Source: RGIG3077 sp045541475
GTDB taxonomy: Bacteria > Bacillota > Clostridia > Oscillospirales > Ruminococcaceae
Assembly (NCBI GenBank): GCA_045541475.1
Contig: JAZQJI010000037.1
Location: 1-30,615 of the forward strand
Direction of reading: 5' to 3'
Length of the DNA: 30,615 nt
Positions 1 to 6,790 of the stretch are shown here, one piece after another; position 1 is the stretch's first letter; each line of letters starts with the position of its first letter. The position numbers and the translations under genes are program-made. Below the pieces are notes generated by a model. The model had not been told where the DNA came from. It was given only the letters and a program-made list of their open reading frames with translations, and searched no databases.

Positions 1-34
1 GAGGATGGGGATGAAGGAAAGGGGGTTGGTAAGG
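1..34. repeat. Left copy of boundary direct repeat
   Basis: These 34 bases recur in the same orientation as the last 34 bases of the window (30582-30615) with one difference, A11 versus T30592. The sequence is purine-rich and G-rich on this strand and stands out from the AT-rich surroundings. It runs directly into a long hairpin (46-94). It is probably one end of a dispersed non-coding repeat at which an assembly stopped; no coding sequence or transposase is attached. Confidence 0.8.
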
Positions 35-45
35 GGGAAGAACTT

Positions 46-94
46 AAGGGGAAGGGGAGATAAACGCTCTCGAGCGTTTCCTTCCCTTCCCCTT
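46..94. repeat. Long inverted repeat (hairpin), GC-rich
   Basis: Bases 46-59 pair with 81-94 (14 bp, one G-T wobble), then a small internal bulge, then 62-69 pair with 72-79 (8 bp) around a 2-base turn. The outer stem is purine on one arm and pyrimidine on the other; the tip contains CTCGAG. It lies about 130 bp beyond the guaB stop codon and adjoins the boundary repeat. It could be the core of a REP/MITE-like element or a distal terminator for guaB. No long T run follows on either strand, so a mobile or dispersed repeat seems more likely. Confidence 0.65.
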
Positions 95-193
95 ATGGTT
101 TTCCCACTTACTTGATAACTTTAATAAGTGAATTTCGTTATAAGGTCGTGATAGGGCAAATATCTAACAATCAACAAAGCCCCGAAATGCTCA

Positions 194-209
194 GCCGACA
201 GCAGTCGGC
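194..209 (-). terminator. Hairpin just after guaB, possible terminator
   Basis: GCCGAC (194-199) pairs with GTCGGC (204-209) around a 4-base loop, 14 bases past the guaB stop codon. A competing stem, AGTCGG (203-208) with CCGACT (219-224), reaches into that stop codon. No clear T run follows on the minus strand, so this is a weak or non-canonical terminator at best. Confidence 0.35.
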
Positions 210-222
210 CGCACCCGACCGA

Positions 223-1695
223 CTATATCTGTACAGAATAGTTGGGAGCTTCCTTAGTGATGTAAATATCATGAGGATGACTTTCTTTAAGTCCTGCGCC
301 TGTGATTTTAACAAATCTTGCCTTGTCGTGCAATTCTTCAATTGTCGGACAACCGCAATACCCCATACCTGCACGGATACCACCGATAAGCTGATAGATA
401 GAATCAGCAACTGCTCCCTTATAGGGCACACGGCCTTCAACTCCTTCGGGAACAAGTTTGCGCGCATTTTCCTGGAAATATCTGTCCTTGCTGCCACATT
501 CCATAGCGCCGATACTTCCCATGCCTCTATATACCTTGAACTGACGTCCCTGATAAATCTCAGTAGCACCGGGAGCTTCTTCGCATCCTGCAAGCAAGCT
601 GCCAAGCATAACAACGTTTGCACCTGCTGCCAAAGCCTTTACAATATCGCCCGAGTATTTGATACCACCATCTGCGATAACGGAGATACCGTACTTTTTA
701 GCAACGCAAGCCGCATCATAAATAGCAGTAATCTGCGGTACGCCGATACCTGCAACAACACGTGTTGTGCAAATAGAGCCGGGGCCGATACCAACCTTGA
801 TTGCATCAGCACCTGCATTGATGAGAGCTTCAGCAGCCTCAGCAGTTGCAATATTACCTGCAATTACGGGTGTGTTGGGGTATGCAGCCTTTACTGCCTT
901 AAGGCAGTTCATGATATTTGCGCTGTGACCATGCGCACTGTCAAGAACGAGAACGTCTGCCTGAGCTTCGATCAAAGCACCTGCACGCTCCAAAACATTT
1001 GCTGTTACGCCGATTGCAGCACCACAGAGAAGTCTGCCCTTGCTATCGCGCGCAGAATTAGGATATTTAACTGCCTTTTCAATATCCTTGATTGTGATAA
1101 GGCCCTTAAGATAGCCGTTTTCATCAACAAGGGGCAATTTTTCGATTTTGTGCTTACGCAAAATCTGCTGAGCCTCTTCAAGAGTTGTTCCAACAGGTCC
1201 TGTGATGAGGTTTTCCTTTGTCATAACCTCGCCGATTTTTACGTTATAATCGGTCATGAAGCATAAATCACGATTTGTAAGAATACCCACAAGCTTGCCA
1301 TTGTCATCAACAATCGGCACGCCGGAAATCTTGAACTTGCCCATAAGCTCGTTTGCATCGGTTACGTAATGCTCAGGTGTGAGAGAAAAAGGATTAACGA
1401 TTACACCATTTTCGCTTCGCTTAACCTTGTCAACCTCTTCAACCTGCTTTTCGATGGGCATATTTTTGTGAATGATACCAATACCGCCTTCTCTGGCGAT
1501 GGCAATTGCCATTTTTGCCTCGGTTACAGTATCCATAGCCGCTGTGAGAATGGGTGTGTTAAGCGTAATTGTTGATGTAAGCTTGCTTCTTAAATCAATC
1601 ATATTAGGCGTAACGTTGGATTCTGCGGGAATGAGCAAAACATCGTCAAAGGTAAGGCCTTCCTTTGCAAATTTTTGGCAGTCTTTATCAAACAT
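223..1695 (-). CDS. guaB: Inosine-5'-monophosphate dehydrogenase
   Basis: Oxidises IMP to XMP with NAD+, the committed cytosolic step of guanine nucleotide synthesis. The 490-residue protein has the normal family length: an N-terminal barrel segment, two CBS domains at about 98-205, then the rest of the TIM barrel. The catalytic cysteine is in GSICTT (Cys309), followed by the ADGGIKYSGD phosphate-binding segment and the mobile flap around RYFQE (about 405). The ATG at 1695 is chosen over an upstream in-frame start at 1734 because a clear GGAGG lies 8 bases before it and the protein then starts at MFDKD as expected. It is monocistronic, with its own promoter, and serS upstream ends in a terminator. 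In Bacillus subtilis guaB lies on the other side of the origin, after gyrA. Confidence 0.97.
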   Translation of the reverse strand: MFDKDCQKFAKEGLTFDDVLLIPAESNVTPNMIDLRSKLTSTITLNTPILTAAMDTVTEAKMAIAIAREGGIGIIHKNMPIEKQVEEVDKVKRSENGVIVNPFSLTPEHYVTDANELMGKFKISGVPIVDDNGKLVGILTNRDLCFMTDYNVKIGEVMTKENLITGPVGTTLEEAQQILRKHKIEKLPLVDENGYLKGLITIKDIEKAVKYPNSARDSKGRLLCGAAIGVTANVLERAGALIEAQADVLVLDSAHGHSANIMNCLKAVKAAYPNTPVIAGNIATAEAAEALINAGADAIKVGIGPGSICTTRVVAGIGVPQITAIYDAACVAKKYGISVIADGGIKYSGDIVKALAAGANVVMLGSLLAGCEEAPGATEIYQGRQFKVYRGMGSIGAMECGSKDRYFQENARKLVPEGVEGRVPYKGAVADSIYQLIGGIRAGMGYCGCPTIEELHDKARFVKITGAGLKESHPHDIYITKEAPNYSVQI

Positions 1696-1751
1696 ACAAA
1701 ATTCCTCCAAATCATGAAAAAATGCTGCTAACAATTAAAGTTATTCTCTTT

Positions 1752-1780
1752 ATTATATCGCTAATTTATGTGCTTGTCAA
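1752..1780 (-). promoter_or_regulatory. guaB promoter, consensus sigma-A type
   Basis: Read on the minus strand, TTGACA (1775-1780) and TATAAT (1752-1757) are both perfect hexamers with a 17-bp spacer. The leader to the guaB ATG is only about 50 bases. It has no room for a purine riboswitch, so control by a leader RNA looks unlikely. Confidence 0.88.
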
Positions 1781-1864
1781 GGTGATTTTATCAACTGTTT
1801 TTGAACTCGAAAAACATATTTTTTTATGCAATTTTATCCTAAAAAGTAAAATTATATTACAACA

Positions 1865-1889
1865 AAAGCCCACAATTTCTGTGGGCTTT
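1865..1889 (-). terminator. serS terminator
   Basis: A 10-bp stem (1865-1874 with 1880-1889, GCCCACA core) with a 5-base loop lies 55 bp past the serS stop. On the minus strand the stem ends in CTTTT and continues T-rich. It separates the parA-parB-serS unit from guaB. Confidence 0.75.
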
Positions 1890-1944
1890 GATGATTATAG
1901 ATTTAGTGTACGATTTATTGTACATATACTAATAAAAAGCAAGA

Positions 1945-3219
1945 TTACTTAGTGATTTTATCTGTACCCATAAATGCAACAAGTGCTTCAGGTATTGTGA
2001 TTGAGCCATCATCATTCTGATAATTTTCGAGGATTGCGGCAACTGTTCTGCCCACTGCAACGCCTGAGCCGTTAAGTGTGTGAACAAACTCAGCCTTGGA
2101 TTTTACATCCTTTTTATACTTGATACCTGCTCTTCTTGCCTGATAATCGAGGAAATTGGAGCAGCTTGAAATTTCGACATATCTGTTATAGGAAGGCATC
2201 CAAACTTCGATATCATAGGTTTTTGCGCTTGAAAAACCGATATCGCCGCTGGAAAGTGCTACAACACGATAGGGGAGACCGAGGCCCTGAAGAACCTTTT
2301 CAGCATCATTTGTAAGCTTTTCAAGCTCATCGAACGAGGTTTCGGGAGTGGTAAACTTTACAAGCTCAACCTTGTTAAACTGATGCTGACGGATAAGTCC
2401 GCGCTGATCACGACCTGCTGCGCCTGCTTCGGAACGGAAGCAAGCCGAATATGCACAATACTTCATGGGAAGTTTGTCCTCAAAAACGATTTCGTCACGG
2501 TGCATATTAGTTACGGGAACTTCAGCGGTAGGAATCAGGTAATAATCATAACCTTCAAGCTTAAATGCCTGATCAGCAAACTTAGGAAGCTGACCTGTAC
2601 CTGTCATAGAGTCCTTGTTGACGATGAAAGGCGGGAAAATTTCGGTGTAGCCGTTTTCGGTGTGAGTATTGAGGAAATAGTTGATAATTGCGCGTTCAAG
2701 TCTTGCACCGAGACCACGGTAAAAATGAAATCTTGTACCTGTTACCTTGCCTGCTGTTTCGGGATCGAGAATACCGAGATCCTTACCGAGATCCCAGTGA
2801 GCCTTAGGCTCGTACTCAAATACTTTAGGCTCGCCCCAGCGTCTGATTTCAACGTTTTCGCTGTCATCCTTGCCGATAGGTGTGGACTCTGCCGGAAGAT
2901 TGGGAACGGAGAGCAAAAGCTCCTTCTGACGAGCTTCAAGACCTGATATTACAGCGTCGTTTTCCTTGATTTTAGCGGAAAGCTCCTTCATTTCAGCCAT
3001 AATTGCAGCCACATCGCCGCCCTGCTTTTTAATCATGGGGATTTCTTTAGAAACCTTGTTCTGCTTAGCCTTAAGTTCATCTGTTGATGTTGAAATTTTA
3101 CGGCGTTCAATATCTATCGACAAAATTTCGTCGATAACTGCATCGTAATCTGCATTTCTTGTTTTAAGTTTTGCCTTTACCTCATCGGGTATTTCTCTGA
3201 TAAGCTTGATATCAAGCAT
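1945..3219 (-). CDS. serS: Seryl-tRNA synthetase
   Basis: Charges tRNA-Ser (and tRNA-Sec where present) with serine in the cytosol. The 424 residues give a typical bacterial SerRS: an N-terminal antiparallel coiled-coil arm (about 1-105) that grips the tRNA long variable arm, then a class II core. TAEVP (231-235), motif 2 FRSEAGAAGRDQRG (261-274) and motif 3 GSGVAVGRT (384-392) are intact. The ATG at 3219 has an AGAGGT ribosome-binding site. The gene starts only 31 bp after parB, which leaves no space for a T-box leader or for an obvious promoter, so it is probably co-transcribed with parA-parB; a terminator follows. No odd residues were noticed. Confidence 0.97.
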   Translation of the reverse strand: MLDIKLIREIPDEVKAKLKTRNADYDAVIDEILSIDIERRKISTSTDELKAKQNKVSKEIPMIKKQGGDVAAIMAEMKELSAKIKENDAVISGLEARQKELLLSVPNLPAESTPIGKDDSENVEIRRWGEPKVFEYEPKAHWDLGKDLGILDPETAGKVTGTRFHFYRGLGARLERAIINYFLNTHTENGYTEIFPPFIVNKDSMTGTGQLPKFADQAFKLEGYDYYLIPTAEVPVTNMHRDEIVFEDKLPMKYCAYSACFRSEAGAAGRDQRGLIRQHQFNKVELVKFTTPETSFDELEKLTNDAEKVLQGLGLPYRVVALSSGDIGFSSAKTYDIEVWMPSYNRYVEISSCSNFLDYQARRAGIKYKKDVKSKAEFVHTLNGSGVAVGRTVAAILENYQNDDGSITIPEALVAFMGTDKITK

Positions 3220-3250
3220 GTATATTACCTCTTTTCAAAAAAATAATCAA

Positions 3251-4093
3251 TTAGTTGTTGTATTTATCACACAAAGCGCCTGCGATTGCCGCAAGATCAT
3301 CTTCGTTGTAAAATTCAATTTTAAGCGAGCCTTTGTTCTTGCCATAAGAAATAGAAACTTTTCTGCCCAATCTTTCACGCATTGCGATTTCAGTTTCTTT
3401 CAAATATGTAGAAATTTCGGGTATATCTGATTTTTCAGCCTTAGGCTTGCACGCTTTTTCGATATCTCGAACAGTCATGTTGCCGTCAGCGGCACGTCTT
3501 GCAAGTTCGATCATTGCTTCCTCGTCCTCCATGCCGGCAAGTGCCTTAGCATGACCCGTTGTAAGCATACCCTTTGCAAGCATATCCTGAATTTCATCGG
3601 GGAGATTAAGCAATCTGAGCGAATTTGCGATAACTGAGCGTGATTTGCCAACAGTTTTAGCAATTTCATCCTGCTTCATCTCGTATTCGTCAGAAAGTTC
3701 CTTGTATCCGAGAGCTTCTTCAATAGGATTAAGGTTTTCTCTCTGCAAGTTTTCTATCAAAGCAACCTGCATTGCGGTTTTATCATCATATTCACGAACG
3801 ATTACGGGGACTTCATTAAGTCCAAGACTTTTTGCCGCTCTCCAACGTCTTTCGCCCGCAACAATCTGATAAAAGCCATCACCGACAGGACGCACAACAA
3901 TTGGCGAAATAATACCGTGAATCTTGATAGACTCTGCAAGTTCATCAATTGCAGAGGTTTCAAACTTTTTTCTCGGCTGATTTTTGTTAGGCTCGATTAA
4001 CGAAGGATTCATAGACTGCACAACGGACATATCTACCGAATTATCGTCAAAAAGTGATTCAAAACCGTTGCCAAGCTGAAACTTTTTAGCCAT
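3251..4093 (-). CDS. parB: Chromosome-partitioning protein ParB/Spo0J
   Basis: CTP-dependent DNA clamp that loads at parS near the origin, spreads, recruits SMC/condensin and stimulates ParA. In the 280 residues the CTP-binding motif GERRWR is at 80-85 and ENLQREN at 114-120; the parS-reading helix-turn-helix lies at about 138-182. At the four positions known to separate ParB from Noc specificity it has Arg152, Ser158, Asn163 and Gly180, the ParB-like pattern at the first and last. The C-terminal part (about 235-280) should be the dimerisation domain. It follows parA by 14 bp and precedes serS by 31 bp. Two parS sites lie upstream of parA. Confidence 0.96.
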   Translation of the reverse strand: MAKKFQLGNGFESLFDDNSVDMSVVQSMNPSLIEPNKNQPRKKFETSAIDELAESIKIHGIISPIVVRPVGDGFYQIVAGERRWRAAKSLGLNEVPVIVREYDDKTAMQVALIENLQRENLNPIEEALGYKELSDEYEMKQDEIAKTVGKSRSVIANSLRLLNLPDEIQDMLAKGMLTTGHAKALAGMEDEEAMIELARRAADGNMTVRDIEKACKPKAEKSDIPEISTYLKETEIAMRERLGRKVSISYGKNKGSLKIEFYNEDDLAAIAGALCDKYNN

Positions 4094-4107
4094 TTTTTCT
4101 GCACTCC

Positions 4108-4908
4108 TTATCGTCCAAATTTCTTTTTCTTAGATGTAAGCGGCGGAGCTTTATCGCCGAGCAGCTCTCGTCCGAGCATTTCGTAAGCTTCCGTACCTTT
4201 TGATCCCGGATCGTAATACATTACGGGCTTGCCCAAACTTGGCGCTTCGGAAAGCCTTACGTTACGGGGAATAGTTGTTTCAAAAACTCTGTTGGGAAAG
4301 TGCTTTTTAACCTCATTAACAATGTGTGTTGTAAGATTTAATCTAGGATCATACATTGTAAAAAGTACGCCTTTAATATCAAGCTTAGGATTATAACGCT
4401 GTTTTACGTGGCGTACGGTTTCCCACAGCTGTGCCAGACCTTCAAGCGATAACGGCTCGCATTTCATCGGCACAATTACATAATCTGCCGCAACAAAGCC
4501 GTTTAAAGTCAGCAAACTCAATGATGGGGGGCAGTCAATAAAAATATAGTCAAATCCGAGTTTGCACGTTAGAAGTTGACTGTGAAGTCTGCGCGCTCTA
4601 TCCTCAAATTCAACCAAATCAATATCGCCGCCCACAAGAGATGAAGTTGCAGGAACAACTGTAACTCCTTCAAATGCGGTTTCTATCATTGCATCTTGAA
4701 TTCTGCGTTGACCGATTAAAACATCATAAGTTGTCGCAGTAAGCGTTTTTTTCTTTATTCCAAAGCTTGTAGTCGTGTTTCCCTGAGCATCAAGATCAAT
4801 ACAAAGTACCTTTTTGCCGACAGAGCCCAAATATGCCGCAAGATTTACAACGGTTGTGGACTTGCCCACACCGCCTTTTTGGTTTGCAACAGCATAGATT
4901 GTACCCAT
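4108..4908 (-). CDS. parA: Chromosome-partitioning ATPase ParA/Soj
   Basis: Walker-type ATPase that binds DNA non-specifically as an ATP dimer, helps move ParB-parS complexes and, in Bacillus, regulates DnaA. The deviant Walker A is KGGVGKST (11-18), the A' aspartate lies in CIDLDAQGN (about 38-44) and Walker B is YIFIDCPPS (121-129). The open frame reaches back to 5082, but that extension would translate one parS site and the promoter. The ATG at 4908, with AGAGGTG just before it, gives a normal 266-residue protein starting at MGTIYAVANQ. Its promoter lies 35-65 bp upstream, next to parS, so ParB may repress its own operon by binding there. Confidence 0.96.
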   Translation of the reverse strand: MGTIYAVANQKGGVGKSTTVVNLAAYLGSVGKKVLCIDLDAQGNTTTSFGIKKKTLTATTYDVLIGQRRIQDAMIETAFEGVTVVPATSSLVGGDIDLVEFEDRARRLHSQLLTCKLGFDYIFIDCPPSLSLLTLNGFVAADYVIVPMKCEPLSLEGLAQLWETVRHVKQRYNPKLDIKGVLFTMYDPRLNLTTHIVNEVKKHFPNRVFETTIPRNVRLSEAPSLGKPVMYYDPGSKGTEAYEMLGRELLGDKAPPLTSKKKKFGR

Positions 4909-4945
4909 CAGAACACCTCTTTTAGATGAAATAGCTTGTACAATC

Positions 4946-4974
4946 ATTATAACACCTATCCTTTCAAATTGCAA
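4946..4974 (-). promoter_or_regulatory. parA-parB promoter
   Basis: On the minus strand TTGCAA (4969-4974) and a perfect TATAAT (4946-4951) are separated by 17 bp. The -35 box matches four of six consensus positions. The predicted start is about 30 bases before the parA ATG. A parS site begins 17 bp upstream of the -35 box. Confidence 0.7.
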
Positions 4975-4990
4975 CAGAAATTTGCAAAAA

Positions 4991-5006
4991 TGTTTCACGT
5001 GGAACA
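4991..5006. promoter_or_regulatory. parS site, parA-proximal
   Basis: TGTTTCACGTGGAACA is a 16-bp near-perfect palindrome matching the conserved bacterial parS consensus. It lies upstream of the parA promoter and is identical to the second copy 137 bp away. Confidence 0.95.
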
Positions 5007-5049
5007 ATTTTCGACAGATAACCATTTTTATCAGTGTATTGCATAATTT

Positions 5050-5090
5050 AAAGCCACTGTATTTGTACATCTTGTACAGCAAGTGGCTTT
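5050..5090 (-). terminator. Hairpin between the two parS sites, possible noc terminator
   Basis: AAAGCCACT (5050-5058) pairs with AGTGGCTTT (5082-5090), and inside it TGTACA (5064-5069) pairs with TGTACA (5073-5078). On the minus strand it ends in GGCTTT and continues AT-rich, about 55 bp past the noc stop. It could terminate noc transcription or insulate the two parS sites; the T run is short, so efficiency is uncertain. Confidence 0.5.
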
Positions 5091-5127
5091 GTTATATTCT
5101 TTTGATATTTATCGACAATATATAAAA

Positions 5128-5143
5128 TGTTTCACGTGGAACA
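5128..5143. promoter_or_regulatory. parS site, noc-proximal
   Basis: A second TGTTTCACGTGGAACA, identical to the copy at 4991-5006. It ends one base from the noc stop codon. Two identical sites in one 236-bp gap make this a probable ParB loading centre. Confidence 0.95.
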
Positions 5144-5144
5144 T

Positions 5145-5957
5145 TTAATTATCGACAGGTATTTTTACTACATACTCTATGTAATGATCCGACTTTGTTT
5201 TGCTCGCTTCCGCCATAATGCCTGCTGCACGCATAGTTTCAACCGCACGATTAATTGTATTCACAAACAACCTTACGTCTTTTAAAACAACACACCTTTT
5301 TTTAAATTTAACTTCATCACTTCGCTTTGCAAGATAGTTGTCAACAAGATCTTCCGTTTTATCAACATTTAATTTTCGGTTGAAAATAATTTCAATTAAC
5401 TCATCACGAGCCATAATATCATCAACACGCAGTAGACACCTTGCATGTCGCTCTGTTAAACCATAAGCAGTGATTTTTGTCATTTCATCTTCAGAAAAGC
5501 GCAGCAAACGCAGCTTATTTGCAATCGTACTTTGTGCTTTTCCAAGTTTAATTGCGGCATCTTCCTGTGTCATTCCATAAAGTTCAATTAATTTTGCAAT
5601 TGCAAAGGCTTCATCAAAATATGATAAATCTGATCGTTGTATATTTTCAACCAACGCCATTATGGCTGAGCTTCTCTCATTAACATCAGCAATAACGCAG
5701 GGAACGTACTCCATTCCAATAATTTTTGCCGCACGCAATCGCCTTTCACCAGCTACCAACTCATAATTTCCATTCTTTAACCTGCGAACAGACAAAGGAT
5801 GAATTATTCCGTTCTGTCTGATGCTTTCGGCAAGCAAACACAGCTCATTTTCATCAAAAATTCGCCTTGGTTGCAACGGATTTGGTATTATGTTTTCAAC
5901 TTCTATTTGCACAATTTTTCCTATAACTTTTTCTTTTAAACTACCGAAAACAGCCAT
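5145..5957 (-). CDS. noc: Nucleoid occlusion protein Noc (ParB paralogue)
   Basis: Noc binds DNA sites around the chromosome and links them to the membrane, keeping FtsZ from dividing over the nucleoid. The 270 residues have the ParB fold with CTP motif GERRLR (70-75). At the positions that distinguish the two families it carries Gln142, Lys148, Arg153 and Arg170, the Noc-type pattern, and the segments QSTIANKLRLL and TERHAR look like Noc rather than Spo0J. The N-terminus MAVFGSLKEKVIGK could form the membrane-binding amphipathic helix. The ATG at 5957 is chosen for its GGAGA site; an in-frame ATG at 5993 lies inside a hairpin, has no ribosome-binding site and would bury that helix. No CCCGGG-type Noc site was seen in the window. 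Confidence 0.9.
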   Translation of the reverse strand: MAVFGSLKEKVIGKIVQIEVENIIPNPLQPRRIFDENELCLLAESIRQNGIIHPLSVRRLKNGNYELVAGERRLRAAKIIGMEYVPCVIADVNERSSAIMALVENIQRSDLSYFDEAFAIAKLIELYGMTQEDAAIKLGKAQSTIANKLRLLRFSEDEMTKITAYGLTERHARCLLRVDDIMARDELIEIIFNRKLNVDKTEDLVDNYLAKRSDEVKFKKRCVVLKDVRLFVNTINRAVETMRAAGIMAEASKTKSDHYIEYVVKIPVDN

Positions 5958-5975
5958 TTTTATCTCCTTTTCATC

Positions 5976-6014
5976 AAAAAAACATCCTGACATAATTATA
6001 AATCTGTCAGGATG
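5976..6014 (-). terminator. Terminator-like hairpin directly before noc
   Basis: CATCCTGACA (5983-5992) pairs with TGTCAGGATG (6005-6014); on the minus strand a run of seven T follows (5976-5982), the classic intrinsic terminator form. It sits 66 bp after rsmG, yet only about 20 bases before the noc start and 8 bases before its ribosome-binding site, so no promoter fits between. It may act as an attenuator. On the plus strand it is also followed by five T. Confidence 0.8.
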
Positions 6015-6079
6015 CTTTTTCCATATAAATATTCATTTCAATTCTGATAAATATCAATATAATGCAATTTAAAATCAAA

Positions 6080-6790
6080 TTATTCGAGCGGATGTTTTAA
6101 AATCTGATTGCTATTTCTGGGATATTTAGTCGCAATCTGCGATATTTTTCTTGCAATTACAATTCTGCGAGCGTCACCATTAGGTAATGAATAATCATTC
6201 TGCCCGTAAACCTCTGCACCAAGCTCAGCAAACACATTTTTCTTATCAAATGCATCTTCCGAAGGTCCTTTAAGAGCCAAAAAGTGACCTCCAACCTTTA
6301 CAAAAGGCAAACAGTATTCACACAATAACGATAGGGGAGCGACAGCTCTTGCAACGCAAAAATCATATTTTTCACGATATTCTTCCTTCTTTGCTGAATT
6401 TTCAGCCCTATCATTGATGATTTTTGCATCAATACCAAGCTCTCTGCAAAGAATTGCTAAAAAATCTGTGCGTTTACGCTGACTATCACATAATGTAATT
6501 TGTAAATCGGGGCGATATAACTTCATCGGAACAAGCGGAAAACCTGCACCGCTACCGATATCTATAACGCTTGAATTTTCAGGAAAATCGAGCATTGTGC
6601 AAACAATCATGCTATCAAGAAAGTGCTTTACAAAGGTTTCATCGGGCGACATAATCGCCGTTAAATTTACCTTTTTATTATATTCTGCAACAATTTCTGC
6701 GTACAAATCAAGCTTTTCATATAATTCCTGCGTAAGCTTTATACCGCACATTTCCGAAATTTCTATCAATTCGCCGTATTCTCTCAGCAT
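6080..6790 (-). CDS. rsmG: 16S rRNA (guanine527-N7)-methyltransferase RsmG/GidB
   Basis: Uses S-adenosylmethionine to methylate N7 of a conserved G in the 530 loop of 16S rRNA; loss of it gives low-level streptomycin resistance in several bacteria. The 236 residues fit the family. The SAM-binding glycine loop is VIDIGSGAGFP (75-85), followed by the acidic strand LCDSQRKR and the AVAPL segment typical of RsmG. The ATG at 6790 directly abuts the mnmG stop codon, so translation is coupled; mnmE-mnmG-rsmG form one unit, and the terminator-like hairpin before noc follows. The C-terminal 20 residues are polar and appear lineage-specific. Confidence 0.96.
   Translation of the reverse strand: MLREYGELIEISEMCGIKLTQELYEKLDLYAEIVAEYNKKVNLTAIMSPDETFVKHFLDSMIVCTMLDFPENSSVIDIGSGAGFPLVPMKLYRPDLQITLCDSQRKRTDFLAILCRELGIDAKIINDRAENSAKKEEYREKYDFCVARAVAPLSLLCEYCLPFVKVGGHFLALKGPSEDAFDKKNVFAELGAEVYGQNDYSLPNGDARRIVIARKISQIATKYPRNSNQILKHPLE

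Noticed and set aside
112..1266. 384-codon open frame on the plus strand
   Set aside because: It lies entirely antisense to guaB, is rich in Cys and Ser as antisense frames often are, and has no ribosome-binding site.
1696..1745. Purine riboswitch in the guaB leader
   Set aside because: The leader is only about 50 bases from the consensus promoter, too short for an aptamer and expression platform.
4909..5082. 58-residue N-terminal extension of ParA
   Set aside because: It would translate across the parA promoter and a parS site; the start at 4908 has a good ribosome-binding site and matches the family.
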